A stretch of DNA of 33,798 nt from a virus. Numbering within the stretch: position 1 is the stretch's first letter; every line of letters starts with the position of its first letter. A program made the translations under genes and the position numbers. The notes beneath the pieces were generated by a model, which was not told the origin of the DNA, did no database searches, and saw nothing but the letters and a program-made list of their open reading frames with translations. The stretch is from positions 1 through 33,798 of IMG/VR virus record IMGVR_UViG_3300031999_000114; one strand, given 5' to 3'. Positions 14,895 to 21,794 of the stretch are shown here, in pieces.

Positions 14895-15301
14895 CTACCG
14901 GCAAACCCATGCTCGCCGGTCTGCCCGTCAGCGAGGCCAAGGTAGAGCAAGCGGTCGTTGACCTCTTCTGGCGCCACCATTGGGAGACTCGCCGCATCAG
15001 AGAGGACCTCCATAACCCTGATGGTCGCGGGATGCCCGATCTTCTCTGCACATCACCTTACGGTCTGCAGCTCTGGCTTGAGATGAAGCGGCCCGCCAGC
15101 ATCCGCAACAAGCGAGGCCGAGTGCGCAAGGCGCAGAAGGAGTTGCTCGTCCTCTGGCGCACTAAGGGCGTGCCCTGCTGTGTGATCGACGAACCACTCG
15201 ACTGCCTGATCTTCTGCGCCGCCAATGCCGACCGCGATCGCGAGACGGCCGTCGCAGTCTGCGACCTCATCATGGTGCCATATGACTGGTGGCCGGCATG
15301 A
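14891..15301 (+). CDS. VRR-NUC-like PD-(D/E)XK nuclease
   Basis: 136 residues. A Glu at 19 (SEAKVEQAVVDLF), GMPDLLC with Asp50, and LWLEMKRP with Glu64 and Lys66 give the E ... PD ... E-x-K pattern of VRR-NUC enzymes, with a basic stretch after it (RNKRGRVRKAQKE). Phage members are thought to act as structure-specific (Holliday-junction or flap) nucleases. The place right after DnaB suits a replication or recombination role. Start overlaps the DnaB stop. Confidence 0.75.
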   Translation: MTTGKPMLAGLPVSEAKVEQAVVDLFWRHHWETRRIREDLHNPDGRGMPDLLCTSPYGLQLWLEMKRPASIRNKRGRVRKAQKELLVLWRTKGVPCCVIDEPLDCLIFCAANADRDRETAVAVCDLIMVPYDWWPA

Positions 15302-15735
15302 ACACCCCCTGTTGGCAGAGAGACGAGCACACTGAGGGCCCGCCTCCCTTCGCTGGCATCACGCAGCGCCCGGTGTGCGTCTCCTGCGGCGCCATCCTGG
15401 CACACGACAACGGTGATGCCGATGGTCTGTGCTCACCCTGTCGACATGCTGGCCGGCGGGTGGTCCCCTTCGCTGGTGTTGGCGCGGATCCCCGTGAGGT
15501 GGCCGCTGCTCTGCTGCTGCTGCAGCACAACCTGCACCCCGGTGAACCCCTGGATCTGCGCGCCGCCCTGGCGCACTACGGCCTCGAGGTCAGCATCGAG
15601 GAGCTCTGCCCGATCATGCGCTGGCTGCGGCGGCGCGGCTTCGATCTGGCGGCCACAGCAGGCAGGCCGGGATACGAGCTGCTACGCTGGCAGTACCCCT
15701 TTGGCAGGCGGCGACTGCCGAGAATCTTTGCCTGA
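15298..15735 (+). CDS. Zinc-ribbon plus winged-helix-like protein
   Basis: 145 residues. RPVCVSCGAILAHDNGDADG followed by CSPCR makes a C4 ribbon at about 27-50. The C-terminal half (EVAAALLLLQHNLHPGE, IEELCPIMRWLRRRGFD, GYELLRWQ) looks like a winged helix. The same layout recurs in the gene at 17621. Start at 15298 overlaps the nuclease stop. The short PFAG motif appears on both sides of the ribbon (PPFAGIT, VPFAGVG). Probably a DNA-binding accessory protein. Confidence 0.6.
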   Translation: MNTPCWQRDEHTEGPPPFAGITQRPVCVSCGAILAHDNGDADGLCSPCRHAGRRVVPFAGVGADPREVAAALLLLQHNLHPGEPLDLRAALAHYGLEVSIEELCPIMRWLRRRGFDLAATAGRPGYELLRWQYPFGRRRLPRIFA

Positions 15736-15750
15736 GAGGAGGAAACTGAG

Positions 15751-15945
15751 ATGGAGAGTTATGTTATTGGTGGAGTCCAATGTGGTCTATGTGGTGGCTG
15801 GATACAGAACGGGATTCCTCACAGTTGTCCCGGGACGGTTCGCCCGCATATTGAGACGGCAACCAACGATCAGGCGGCCGCCATTCTCGCCAGGTTGGAT
15901 CGGATTATCCGCATTCTCAATGGGATCAGGCTGGGGCGACCATGA
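15751..15945 (+). CDS. Small zinc-binding protein
   Basis: 64 residues with GAGGAGG ten bases upstream of the ATG, one of the stronger ribosome sites here. VQCGLCGGWIQNGIPHSCPG holds CxxC plus H-x-C ligands. The rest is a helix (QAAAILARLDRIIRILNGI). It overlaps the next gene by four bases. Function unknown. Confidence 0.6.
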   Translation: MESYVIGGVQCGLCGGWIQNGIPHSCPGTVRPHIETATNDQAAAILARLDRIIRILNGIRLGRP

Positions 15946-16220
15946 CTCTTGACGACTGCGAACTGCCGGAGGTGCAGCGGGCGGTCATCTACCTCAACGG
16001 TCAGTATCGGAGTTGCACACGAGCGATGTTGTGGGACGCCCTTACCGCGCTGTATGAGAAGTGGCAGGAGGTGCAAGCCGAGCGCGACAAGGCTGAGGCG
16101 GAGTGCGACCGACTGCGGGCGACCTACCTGGCGCTACGACAGCAGCGGGAGAGCGATGCTGCTGTTGCCGCGCCTGTTGCCGCTGCTGGTCGGCCCAGGT
16201 CGGGCAAGCAGCCATCTTAG
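15942..16220 (+). CDS. Small coiled-coil protein before attP
   Basis: 92 residues. After a short N-terminal domain (LPEVQRAVIYLNGQYRSC), residues about 32-66 form a strong heptad-type helix (EKWQEVQAERDKAEAECDRL), followed by an Ala/Pro-rich tail. It is the last gene before the attP region. No family recognised. Confidence 0.55.
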   Translation: MTLDDCELPEVQRAVIYLNGQYRSCTRAMLWDALTALYEKWQEVQAERDKAEAECDRLRATYLALRQQRESDAAVAAPVAAAGRPRSGKQPS

Positions 16221-16284
16221 GCTCAAAACGCCCCCGCCGGCGGCGACACATCCGAGCCCGAGCGGCCCTGCCGGGCTATGCTGT

Positions 16285-16334
16285 GCTCCATGGTAAGGAG
16301 GGGGTCCGGGGTTCGAGTCCCCGACCGGGCTCCA
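16285..16334 (+). other. attP: attP core: 3' half of a tRNA-Thr(GGT)-type gene
   Basis: Reads as the 3' half of a tRNA. An anticodon stem-loop at 16285-16301 has loop ATGGTAA (anticodon GGT, Thr) with four of five pairs. A 5-base variable loop follows at 16302-16306, then a perfect T arm (CGGGG-TTCGAGT-CCCCG, 16307-16323), acceptor strand ACCGGGC, discriminator T and encoded CCA ending at 16334. The matching 5' half (GCCCGGT and a D arm with GG) is absent. It lies 96 bases before the integrase start, the usual place for an attP that restores a host tRNA on integration. Confidence 0.8.
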
Positions 16335-16335
16335 G

Positions 16336-16358
16336 TGTTTGCAGGCACTTTGCAAACA
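16336..16358. repeat. Inverted repeat beside attP
   Basis: TGTTTGCA (16336-16343) and TGCAAACA (16351-16358) are perfect 8-base arms around a 7-base loop, starting two bases after the tRNA-type CCA. The position suits an integrase or excisionase binding site. A terminator is less likely because there is no T tract. Confidence 0.55.
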
Positions 16359-16392
16359 TCGTTGACCGTCTCCCGACTGTCGTGTTGCCGCA

Positions 16393-16422
16393 TTGTTGCC
16401 ATGCGCCGGTGCCTGCTAAGAT
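16393..16422 (+). promoter_or_regulatory. Putative promoter for a leaderless integrase mRNA
   Basis: TAAGAT at 16417-16422 is a good -10 box. TTGTTG at 16393-16398 with an 18-base spacer is a weak -35. The predicted start lies at the GTG of the integrase (16431), and no ribosome site precedes that codon. Confidence 0.5.
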
Positions 16423-16430
16423 GACGCACT

Positions 16431-17588
16431 GTGAAGGCGTACGTCCGCAAGCGCGGTGATCGGTGGCTGCTCACCAAGGAGCTGGGCCGGGACGAGCGCG
16501 GGCGACGCGTTCGTCGCTTTGCATCCTTCGCCACGGAGCGGGCGGCGCTGCGCGCCCGGGACCTCTTCCTGGGGGCGGTGGCGCGCGGTGAGGTCGCCGA
16601 CGAGAGCCGCATGCTCATGGTTGACTACCTGCTCGACTCCTGGCTTCCCGACATCAAGCGGCGTGTCTCGGCGCGCACCTTCGAGAACTACGAGCAGATC
16701 GTACGCGGTCATATCGTGCCGGCGCTCGGCAACACGGCGCTGGCCAAGCTCACGCCGCTGCAATGCCAGCGCTACGCCTCGAGGCTCGCCCTGTCCCCCG
16801 CCTCGGTCGCCAAGCATGTGCAGATCCTCCGCCAGGCCCTCGAGCGGGCGGTGGAGTGGGAGCTGCTGCGGCGCAACCCGGCCTCGAGGCTGCGGGCTCC
16901 GCACAGCTCGCAACGTGCGCCGATCCGCGCGCTGACTGACGCGGAGAAGCAGCGGCTGCTCGAGGCCACCAAGGACTCGAGCATCCACGGCATTGTGCTG
17001 CTCGCCTTGGCGACCGGCATGCGCCGCGGCGAGCTGCTCGCCTTGCGCTGGTCGGATGTCGACCTCACCGCCGGTAGCATCGCCGTGCGCCGCTCGGTCT
17101 CTGAGACCAGGGTCAGCGTGGGGGCTGTGCCGCCCAAGAGCGGGCGCAGCCGTGTCATCCGCATACCGGCCTCGATCGTTGTCTACCTGCGGCACTGCAA
17201 GGCGGCACAGAACGAGCAGCGCCTCTTCCTGGCTGAGACCTGGCAGGACGAGGGCCTCATCTTCCCGCGCCCTACTGGCGGCCTACGGCGTCCCTCTGAG
17301 GTGAGCCGCGCCTTCGACCGCATCTGCGCCGAGCCGATCGCGCCGGCGAAAGGCTACAAGCAGCGGCCCCGGATCGGTCTCGACGCCCGCTTCCACGACC
17401 TGCGCCACACCCATGCCACCGACCTGCTGCGCGCCGGCGTGCCGGTCAAGGTCGTCAGCGAACGGCTGGGCCACTCCAGTGTCTCGACCACGCTTGATGT
17501 CTATGCCCACGTGCTGCCTGATATGCAGGAGGCCGCGGCCGCTGCCGCCGATGCCATCCTTGAGCGGGTGACGCCTAAGACGTCTTAG
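16431..17588 (+). CDS. int: Tyrosine-family site-specific integrase
   Basis: 385 residues. Residues 1-60 are a basic arm-binding-like domain (YVRKRGDRWLLTKELG). The SAM-like core-binding domain runs about 60-150. The catalytic domain has Arg198 (TGMRRGELLALRWSDVDL), HDLRH with His322 and Arg325, LGHSS with His348, and the nucleophile Tyr358 in LDVYAHVLP. All active-site residues are present, so it should be active. It would recombine the upstream tRNA-type attP with the host tRNA gene. The GTG start has no ribosome site but a -10 box nine bases before it. The gene ends PKTS inside the 17-bp repeat shared with the left end. Confidence 0.95.
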   Translation: MKAYVRKRGDRWLLTKELGRDERGRRVRRFASFATERAALRARDLFLGAVARGEVADESRMLMVDYLLDSWLPDIKRRVSARTFENYEQIVRGHIVPALGNTALAKLTPLQCQRYASRLALSPASVAKHVQILRQALERAVEWELLRRNPASRLRAPHSSQRAPIRALTDAEKQRLLEATKDSSIHGIVLLALATGMRRGELLALRWSDVDLTAGSIAVRRSVSETRVSVGAVPPKSGRSRVIRIPASIVVYLRHCKAAQNEQRLFLAETWQDEGLIFPRPTGGLRRPSEVSRAFDRICAEPIAPAKGYKQRPRIGLDARFHDLRHTHATDLLRAGVPVKVVSERLGHSSVSTTLDVYAHVLPDMQEAAAAAADAILERVTPKTS

Positions 17589-17592
17589 CTTC
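17576..17592. repeat. 17-bp direct repeat, copy B, at the integrase stop
   Basis: Identical to 191-207, including the 12-bp palindrome TAAGACGTCTTA. It covers the last three codons and stop of the integrase gene plus the next bases. Confidence 0.7.
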
Positions 17593-17620
17593 GCAGTTGT
17601 GCGCCCCGTAGGCTTGGGGT

Positions 17621-18055
17621 GTGCAAAGCAGAGCCCCAGTACGGCAGTCGTCCTACGCCTTTCCGGGCAGGCCGACCCGTCCCCTTGCCCGTCGCCGCTG
17701 CCGCATCTGTGGCGCTGTCCTGGCCCGTGACCGTCCCGCCTCGGCGACCGCCTGCTCCTGCCATCCCGGCGGGAACGAACCCTACAACCCCCGCCAGGAC
17801 AAGCACCTGGACGAGCATGTGCTCGTCGTGCTGCTCTGCATGGAGGCGGTCAGCGTGGCGCGCAAGCTGGACACCAAAGATCACAAGGCGATCTTCTACG
17901 CCGTGCGCCGGCTGCGCCAGAAGGGGTGGGTGATTGAGGGAATCCCTGGTGTCGGGCATCAGTTAATCGGCTTCCTGCACCACGATCCAGCGGCATTGCG
18001 GCGGGCGGCAGACTACCTGGAAGCCTCGGACTGCGATAGAATGGAGAGCACATGA
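17621..18055 (+). CDS. Zinc-ribbon plus winged-helix-like protein
   Basis: 144 residues, GTG start with no clear ribosome site but TAGGCT at exactly -12 to -7, suggesting another leaderless start. A basic N-terminus (RPTRPLARRR) is followed by CRICGAVLARDRPASATACSC, a C4-type ribbon. Then comes a winged-helix-like half (HVLVVLLCMEAVSVARKLDT, IFYAVRRLRQKGWVIEGIPG). It is a structural cousin of the 15298 product. Likely DNA-binding; its place after the integrase would suit a regulator or recombination accessory, which is inference. Confidence 0.55.
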   Translation: MQSRAPVRQSSYAFPGRPTRPLARRRCRICGAVLARDRPASATACSCHPGGNEPYNPRQDKHLDEHVLVVLLCMEAVSVARKLDTKDHKAIFYAVRRLRQKGWVIEGIPGVGHQLIGFLHHDPAALRRAADYLEASDCDRMEST

Positions 18056-18273
18056 GCGACGAATCGAAGACTGCATGCGCCATCCAGGTGGCACCGGATG
18101 GTGAGTTGCGTGTGTGTGGGACGTGCCACTGGTGCGGCTATTTCTTTGAAGGGCACACATGTGACCATCCGACCCACATGAGAAAGTCGTTGGATTACGG
18201 CAGCCTCAGTGACGCGCCGGTGTCCATTCACAATACCTGCGAATGTTGGAAGGTGTGGGGAAAGGGGACATGA
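18052..18273 (+). CDS. Cys-rich small protein
   Basis: 73 residues. CGTCHWCGYFFEGHTCDHP in the middle and NTCECWKVW at the end give about seven Cys and three His, enough for one or two metal sites. ATGA overlap with the previous gene and overlap with the next. No family recognised. Confidence 0.6.
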   Translation: MSDESKTACAIQVAPDGELRVCGTCHWCGYFFEGHTCDHPTHMRKSLDYGSLSDAPVSIHNTCECWKVWGKGT

Positions 18274-18464
18274 CCGACGCTGAGTTCACGCAGCTCTGCG
18301 GCACCATCCTGAGGGGCGTCAGCCTGCTGACTGCCTGCGATTCGCTCGGCCTTGATGTGCGTGAGGTGCTCACCCAGGTCGAGGAAGACCCGCGCCTGCT
18401 CTGTGACCTCTACTCAGCCATGGTGCTGCGCGCCCACATGTCGGAGCGGGTGCCCGCCGAGTAG
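18270..18464 (+). CDS. Small HTH protein, terminase-small-subunit-like
   Basis: 64 residues. ILRGVSLLTACDSLGLDVRE followed by VLTQVEEDPRLLCDLYSAMV resembles the N-terminal HTH of several phage small terminases (pattern G-x-S-L-x-x-A-C ... W-x-x-x-D-P-x-x-x-x-x-Y-x-x-A). A short DNA-binding protein of the packaging module is therefore plausible, but the better small-terminase candidate is at 19767. Its TAG stop is the first triplet of the repeated start-associated motif. Confidence 0.5.
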   Translation: MTDAEFTQLCGTILRGVSLLTACDSLGLDVREVLTQVEEDPRLLCDLYSAMVLRAHMSERVPAE

Positions 18465-18496
18465 GGAATAGGCCCCCTGCCATGCTTGAGTGCATG
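18462..18496 (+). repeat. Start-associated motif, copy 1
   Basis: TAGGGAATAGG, 8 bases, CATGCT, 7 bases, ATG. Contains a perfect 7-bp inverted repeat, GCCATGC-TTGAGT-GCATGGC (18479-18498), whose right arm includes the start codon at 18494. Confidence 0.8.
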
Positions 18497-19777
18497 GCCG
18501 AACAGAGCAAAGGTACCACTCTAAAAGAAACCGCTGCCCAGATAGAGTTCTGGGAGACCTCTCGCTGTATTCCGTATGCCCGTAATCCTCGCTGTGTGCC
18601 CGACTTGGCGATCAGCAAGGTTGCGGGATCCATCAAGGAGTTCGGCTTCCGCCAGCCAATCGTGGTCGATGCCGAGGGCGTCATCATCGCCGGCCACACG
18701 CGCCTCTTGGCTGCTGAGCGTCTTGGTCTTGAACGTGTGCCCGTACTGGTAGCCGTCGACCTGACCCCGGCGCAGGTGAAGGCGTATCGCCTGGCCGACA
18801 ATCGCACCGCGCAAGAGGCGACGTGGGACCCCGAACTGCTCAACATCGAGCTGGAAGACCTCGCCGGACTCGACATCGACCTGTCACTGACAGGGTTCGG
18901 TTCCGAGGAGATCGCTGCCCTGCTGGCCAGTCCCACCGAGGGCCTCACTGGCCCAGATTCCGTCCCTGAGCCACCCACTGAGCCCGTGTCGCGCTCCGGC
19001 GACCTGTGGCTGCTGGGATGCCACCGCCTGCTCTGTGGCGATTCTACGAGCCACGACGACGTCCGGCACCTGATGGACAGCAAGCGTGCCAGTCTGATGG
19101 CCACCGACCCGCCATACCTCGTCGACTACGACGGCGGCAACCATCCGCCCACCTGGGCCAACAAGGGAAAGAGCGGGGATCCTGACTGCGGCACTAAGCA
19201 CTGGGACGCCTACACCGACCACGACAGCTCGGTGAAGTTCTACTCAGACTTCCTGCAGACGGCCCTCGCGAGCGCGCTCACAGAGACGCCCATCATCTAC
19301 CAGTGGTTTGGCATGATGCGCGCCGAGGTGGTCTTTGAGGCTTGGCGCTCTGTTGGCCTCTTGCCGCACCAAGTGCTCGTCTGGGTCAAGAGCCGCCACA
19401 TCCTCTCCCGCTGCGATTTCATGTGGAACTACGAGCCCTGCATGTATGGCTGGATTGAGGGCAAACGCCCTGAGAGCGAGCGCCGGCCACCCGCCAACGC
19501 GACGGCGGCCTGGGAGATCGACTCGACGATTGAGGATGGCGCTGCCGGGATCCATCCGACGATGAAGCCGGTTGAGACGGTACGGCGGCCGATCGAGTGG
19601 CACACCAGGCCCGGTGGCCTGATCTACGAGCCCTTCTCTGGTTCTGGCACGGCCATCATCGCTGCCGAGATGACGGGCCGTATCTGCTACGCACTGGAAC
19701 TCGCGCCAGCCTATGTTGATGTGGCAGTGCGGCGTTGGGAGAACTTCACCGGGAAGAAGGCGACCCGTGGCTCATAA
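18494..19777 (+). CDS. ParB-domain / DNA methyltransferase fusion
   Basis: 427 residues. Residues 18-110 are a ParB-N/Srx domain (GVIIAGHTRLLAAERLG, GHTR at 67-70). From about 170 comes an N6-adenine/N4-cytosine methyltransferase: LLCGDS, catalytic TDPPY (205-208), a middle target-recognition region, then YEPFSGSGTAIIAAEMTG with the SAM-binding FSGSGT at 381-386. The ParB-MTase fusion is a known phage class that modifies DNA just before packaging; no restriction partner is seen. The start at 18494 was chosen because it falls at the motif's ATG; an ATG at 18482 would add four residues. It directly precedes the terminase genes. Confidence 0.88.
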   Translation: MAEQSKGTTLKETAAQIEFWETSRCIPYARNPRCVPDLAISKVAGSIKEFGFRQPIVVDAEGVIIAGHTRLLAAERLGLERVPVLVAVDLTPAQVKAYRLADNRTAQEATWDPELLNIELEDLAGLDIDLSLTGFGSEEIAALLASPTEGLTGPDSVPEPPTEPVSRSGDLWLLGCHRLLCGDSTSHDDVRHLMDSKRASLMATDPPYLVDYDGGNHPPTWANKGKSGDPDCGTKHWDAYTDHDSSVKFYSDFLQTALASALTETPIIYQWFGMMRAEVVFEAWRSVGLLPHQVLVWVKSRHILSRCDFMWNYEPCMYGWIEGKRPESERRPPANATAAWEIDSTIEDGAAGIHPTMKPVETVRRPIEWHTRPGGLIYEPFSGSGTAIIAAEMTGRICYALELAPAYVDVAVRRWENFTGKKATRGS

Positions 19778-20117
19778 ACTCATCATCCTCGATCTCACCG
19801 AACTTGAGAAGTTGGCGGCGATGCACTGCACGCAGCGCGAGGTTGCGGCCTGGTTCGGTGTCACGCACAAGACCATCTCCTACAAGTTGCGCCAGAAGGT
19901 CTACGCCGAAGTCTGGGAGCGTGGCTGGGCGAAGGGCAACATCAGCCTGCGCCGGCAGCAAGCTCAGCGTGCTGAGGCGGGCGATCGCACGATGCTCGTC
20001 TGGCTCGGCAAGCAGTGGTTGGGGCAGGCCGACAAGCAGGAGATCACCCACCTGACACTTGACACCATCGAAGCTGAGGTAGCTCGTCTTGAACGCGAAC
20101 TTGCCCGGAACGATTGA
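19767..20117 (+). CDS. terS: Small terminase subunit-like HTH protein
   Basis: 116 residues, GTG start overlapping the methyltransferase stop. CTQREVAAWFGVTHKTISYK is a clear helix-turn-helix, followed by SLRRQQAQRAEAGDRTMLVW and LGKQWLGQADK, a combination typical of small terminase-type proteins encoded just before the large subunit. It would recognise the packaging site and bring in the ATPase. A GAAGAAGG sequence lies upstream of the GTG. The 18270 product is an alternative or additional DNA-recognition subunit. Confidence 0.7.
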   Translation: MAHKLIILDLTELEKLAAMHCTQREVAAWFGVTHKTISYKLRQKVYAEVWERGWAKGNISLRRQQAQRAEAGDRTMLVWLGKQWLGQADKQEITHLTLDTIEAEVARLERELARND

Positions 20118-21528
20118 CGCGCGGCATCTCGCCGACATCAGTCGACGACTCAGGGCGTTACGCGAGGCGGTGCCGCCTGTAGAACCGCCCTCCGTCCGCC
20201 TGTTCGTCGAGCGCTGCACCATCGTCGAGAAGGAGAGCGGCGACCTGCTGCCCTTCACACTGTGGCCGGCGCAGGTCGAGGCGCTGGAGACGATCATCGG
20301 TGCCGACTACCTGGTAGCGGTCAAGGGTCGCCAAGTCGGTATGACCTCGCTCGAGCTGGCCGCCATGCTGTGGGCGGCGACCTTCTGGCCAAACCGTCTC
20401 TTCCTCATCGCTCGCCAGTCGCTCGACTACGCGCAGGATGCCATCCGCCGCCTGCGCATACTGCGCCTTCGCCTGCCTGACCATTTCCGCGAGCCGGTCA
20501 CGCAGGAGACAACCATGGTGATGCAGTTCGCCAACGGGTCGCGCTTCGAGGCGCTGACAGCCACGCAGGAGATCGGCCGCGGACTGGCTGCCTACTGGAC
20601 GCTGGCAGATGAGGCGGCCTTCTGGCCGTGGCCCGACATACAGATTCCAGTGCTCGAGGCTGGCTCGGCACGGATGCACATCGTCTCGACCGGCCATGGA
20701 CCTGGCGACACGCTGCACCGTATCTGGCGCAAGGCGAACCTCGGTGAGGGACTCTATACGCCGCTCTTCATCCCGTCGTCAGCAGACGCACGGCGTACGT
20801 CTGAGTGGCGCCGGCGCAACGTCGACGAGGCGGCGGAGCCGCGCCTTGCCCAGCGCGAGTATGCCGAGACGCCCGAGGATGCGTTCGCCTCGCCAGAGGG
20901 TGTCTTCTTCGAGCGCTTCGATGCGCTCCGTAACGTGGCCGAGCTCCAAGTCGTCCCCAATTGGCAGACCGTACGCGCCGTCGACTTCGGCTACCGTTTC
21001 GCTGCCTGTCTGTGGCTGCAGAGCTCGCCAGCAGGGCAACCGTTCGTGGTGGCTGAGTTGGCCCCCAAGGACTGTACGACCGACGAGTTCGCCGCTGAGA
21101 TCAAGCGCGTGGATGCTAGTCTGGGCCTGGCTATCGCTCCCTCACGCACCTACTGCGACCCCGCCGGCAATGCCGCCAATGTGCAGACGGCACAGAGTGA
21201 GGTGCAGATCCTGCGTGCCGCCGGCCTGCTACCGATTAGCAGACCATCCTCGATCCGCGACGGCTGTGTGCGCGTCATGGCGGCGCTCGCTGATCCAGTC
21301 CTGCCGCTGGTCGTCTCGCGTTCCTGCCCACATCTGGTTGAGGCCCTGTCCAACGTGCGCCCCGACAAGCACCGCCCCGACCTCTACGACGAGACGAGCG
21401 ATTACTGCCACATCCTCGACGCCCTGCGCTACTGGTCAGTGAATCGTTCGGCAGCGGGAACTGTGCACTCCTCGCCCATCGCCGGCGGTCGCCCGATCAC
21501 CGCCGGCCTGGTCGGCCGTCAGTTCTAG
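20089..21528 (+). CDS. terL: Large terminase subunit (packaging ATPase-nuclease)
   Basis: 479 residues. The ATPase domain has VAVKGRQVGMTSLELA (Walker A variant, Lys79 to Thr86), FLIARQSLDYAQDAIRRL and YWTLADEAAFWP (Asp174, Glu175, Walker B). The RNase-H-like nuclease domain has RAVDFGYRFAACLW (Asp299), YCDPAGN near 350, and SDYCHILDALRY (Asp444). It drives DNA into the prohead and cuts it at start and end. TTG at 20089 has GAGGT eight bases upstream and overlaps the small subunit; TTG at 20101 is an alternative. Ends in TAG, followed by copy 2 of the start-associated motif. Confidence 0.92.
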   Translation: MNANLPGTIDARHLADISRRLRALREAVPPVEPPSVRLFVERCTIVEKESGDLLPFTLWPAQVEALETIIGADYLVAVKGRQVGMTSLELAAMLWAATFWPNRLFLIARQSLDYAQDAIRRLRILRLRLPDHFREPVTQETTMVMQFANGSRFEALTATQEIGRGLAAYWTLADEAAFWPWPDIQIPVLEAGSARMHIVSTGHGPGDTLHRIWRKANLGEGLYTPLFIPSSADARRTSEWRRRNVDEAAEPRLAQREYAETPEDAFASPEGVFFERFDALRNVAELQVVPNWQTVRAVDFGYRFAACLWLQSSPAGQPFVVAELAPKDCTTDEFAAEIKRVDASLGLAIAPSRTYCDPAGNAANVQTAQSEVQILRAAGLLPISRPSSIRDGCVRVMAALADPVLPLVVSRSCPHLVEALSNVRPDKHRPDLYDETSDYCHILDALRYWSVNRSAAGTVHSSPIAGGRPITAGLVGRQF

Positions 21529-21544
21529 CCGCTGCCTCCGCAGA

Positions 21545-21578
21545 TAGGGAACAGGCCCTCCGCCACACTAGTGGCATG
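21545..21578 (+). repeat. Start-associated motif, copy 2
   Basis: TAGGGAACAGG, 8 bases, CACACT, 6 bases, ATG. Contains the inverted repeat GCCAC-ACTA-GTGGC just before the ATG. The frame from this ATG reads MSILTRLLGG and runs into the coiled-coil gene. Confidence 0.85.
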
Positions 21579-21794
21579 AGTATCCTCACCCGTCTGCTAG
21601 GAGGCATCATGGCAACAGTCGACATCACCCTGCTACGCAACCGTGTCAAGGCCCTGGAGATGGCGAAGACCGCCGACGAGGCGAAGATCGCCACTCTGGA
21701 AGCCCGGCCGGTGTCGGTCGATACGAGCGCGACCATCGCCGCCTTGGCGGCGCGCGTCGCCGCCATCGAAGCGGAGCTGGCAAACCCTTCCTGA
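21576..21794 (+). CDS. Short coiled-coil protein, possible N-terminal part of a tailspike
   Basis: 72 residues from the motif ATG at 21576, or 61 from the in-frame ATG at 21609, which has a strong TAGGAGG site. The longer start reads MSILTRLLGG, much like the portal's MSMFTRLRGL. ITLLRNRVKALEMAKTADEA and IAALAARVAAIEAELA are heptad repeats, so a trimeric coiled coil is likely. The gene ends two codons after AAACCCT, a slippery heptamer that could pass ribosomes into the downstream beta-helix frame. Alone it may be a small structural or trimerisation protein. Confidence 0.6.
   Translation: MSILTRLLGGIMATVDITLLRNRVKALEMAKTADEAKIATLEARPVSVDTSATIAALAARVAAIEAELANPS

Noticed and set aside
16294-16304. 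Strong ribosome-binding site (TAAGGAGGGGG) before a gene
   Set aside because: It is part of the tRNA anticodon stem and variable loop, and no convincing start codon follows at the right distance.
16256-16334. A complete 79-base tRNA gene
   Set aside because: Starting at GCCCGAG only five of seven acceptor pairs form, and the D-arm position has a tight hairpin with a 4-base loop and no GG. Only the 3' half from the anticodon stem is tRNA-like, so it is called attP and not a tRNA gene.
191-17592. The 17-bp repeats as the attL/attR ends of an integrated element
   Set aside because: The segment between them would lack all head and tail genes, its outer sides are also phage-like, and a better attP (tRNA half) lies next to the integrase.
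18462-18496. Start motif as a standard sigma-70 promoter
   Set aside because: No TTGACA-like box lies 17 bases before CANNCT in any copy. An ECF-type reading (GGGAAC as -35) remains possible but the -10 part is not conserved enough to claim it.
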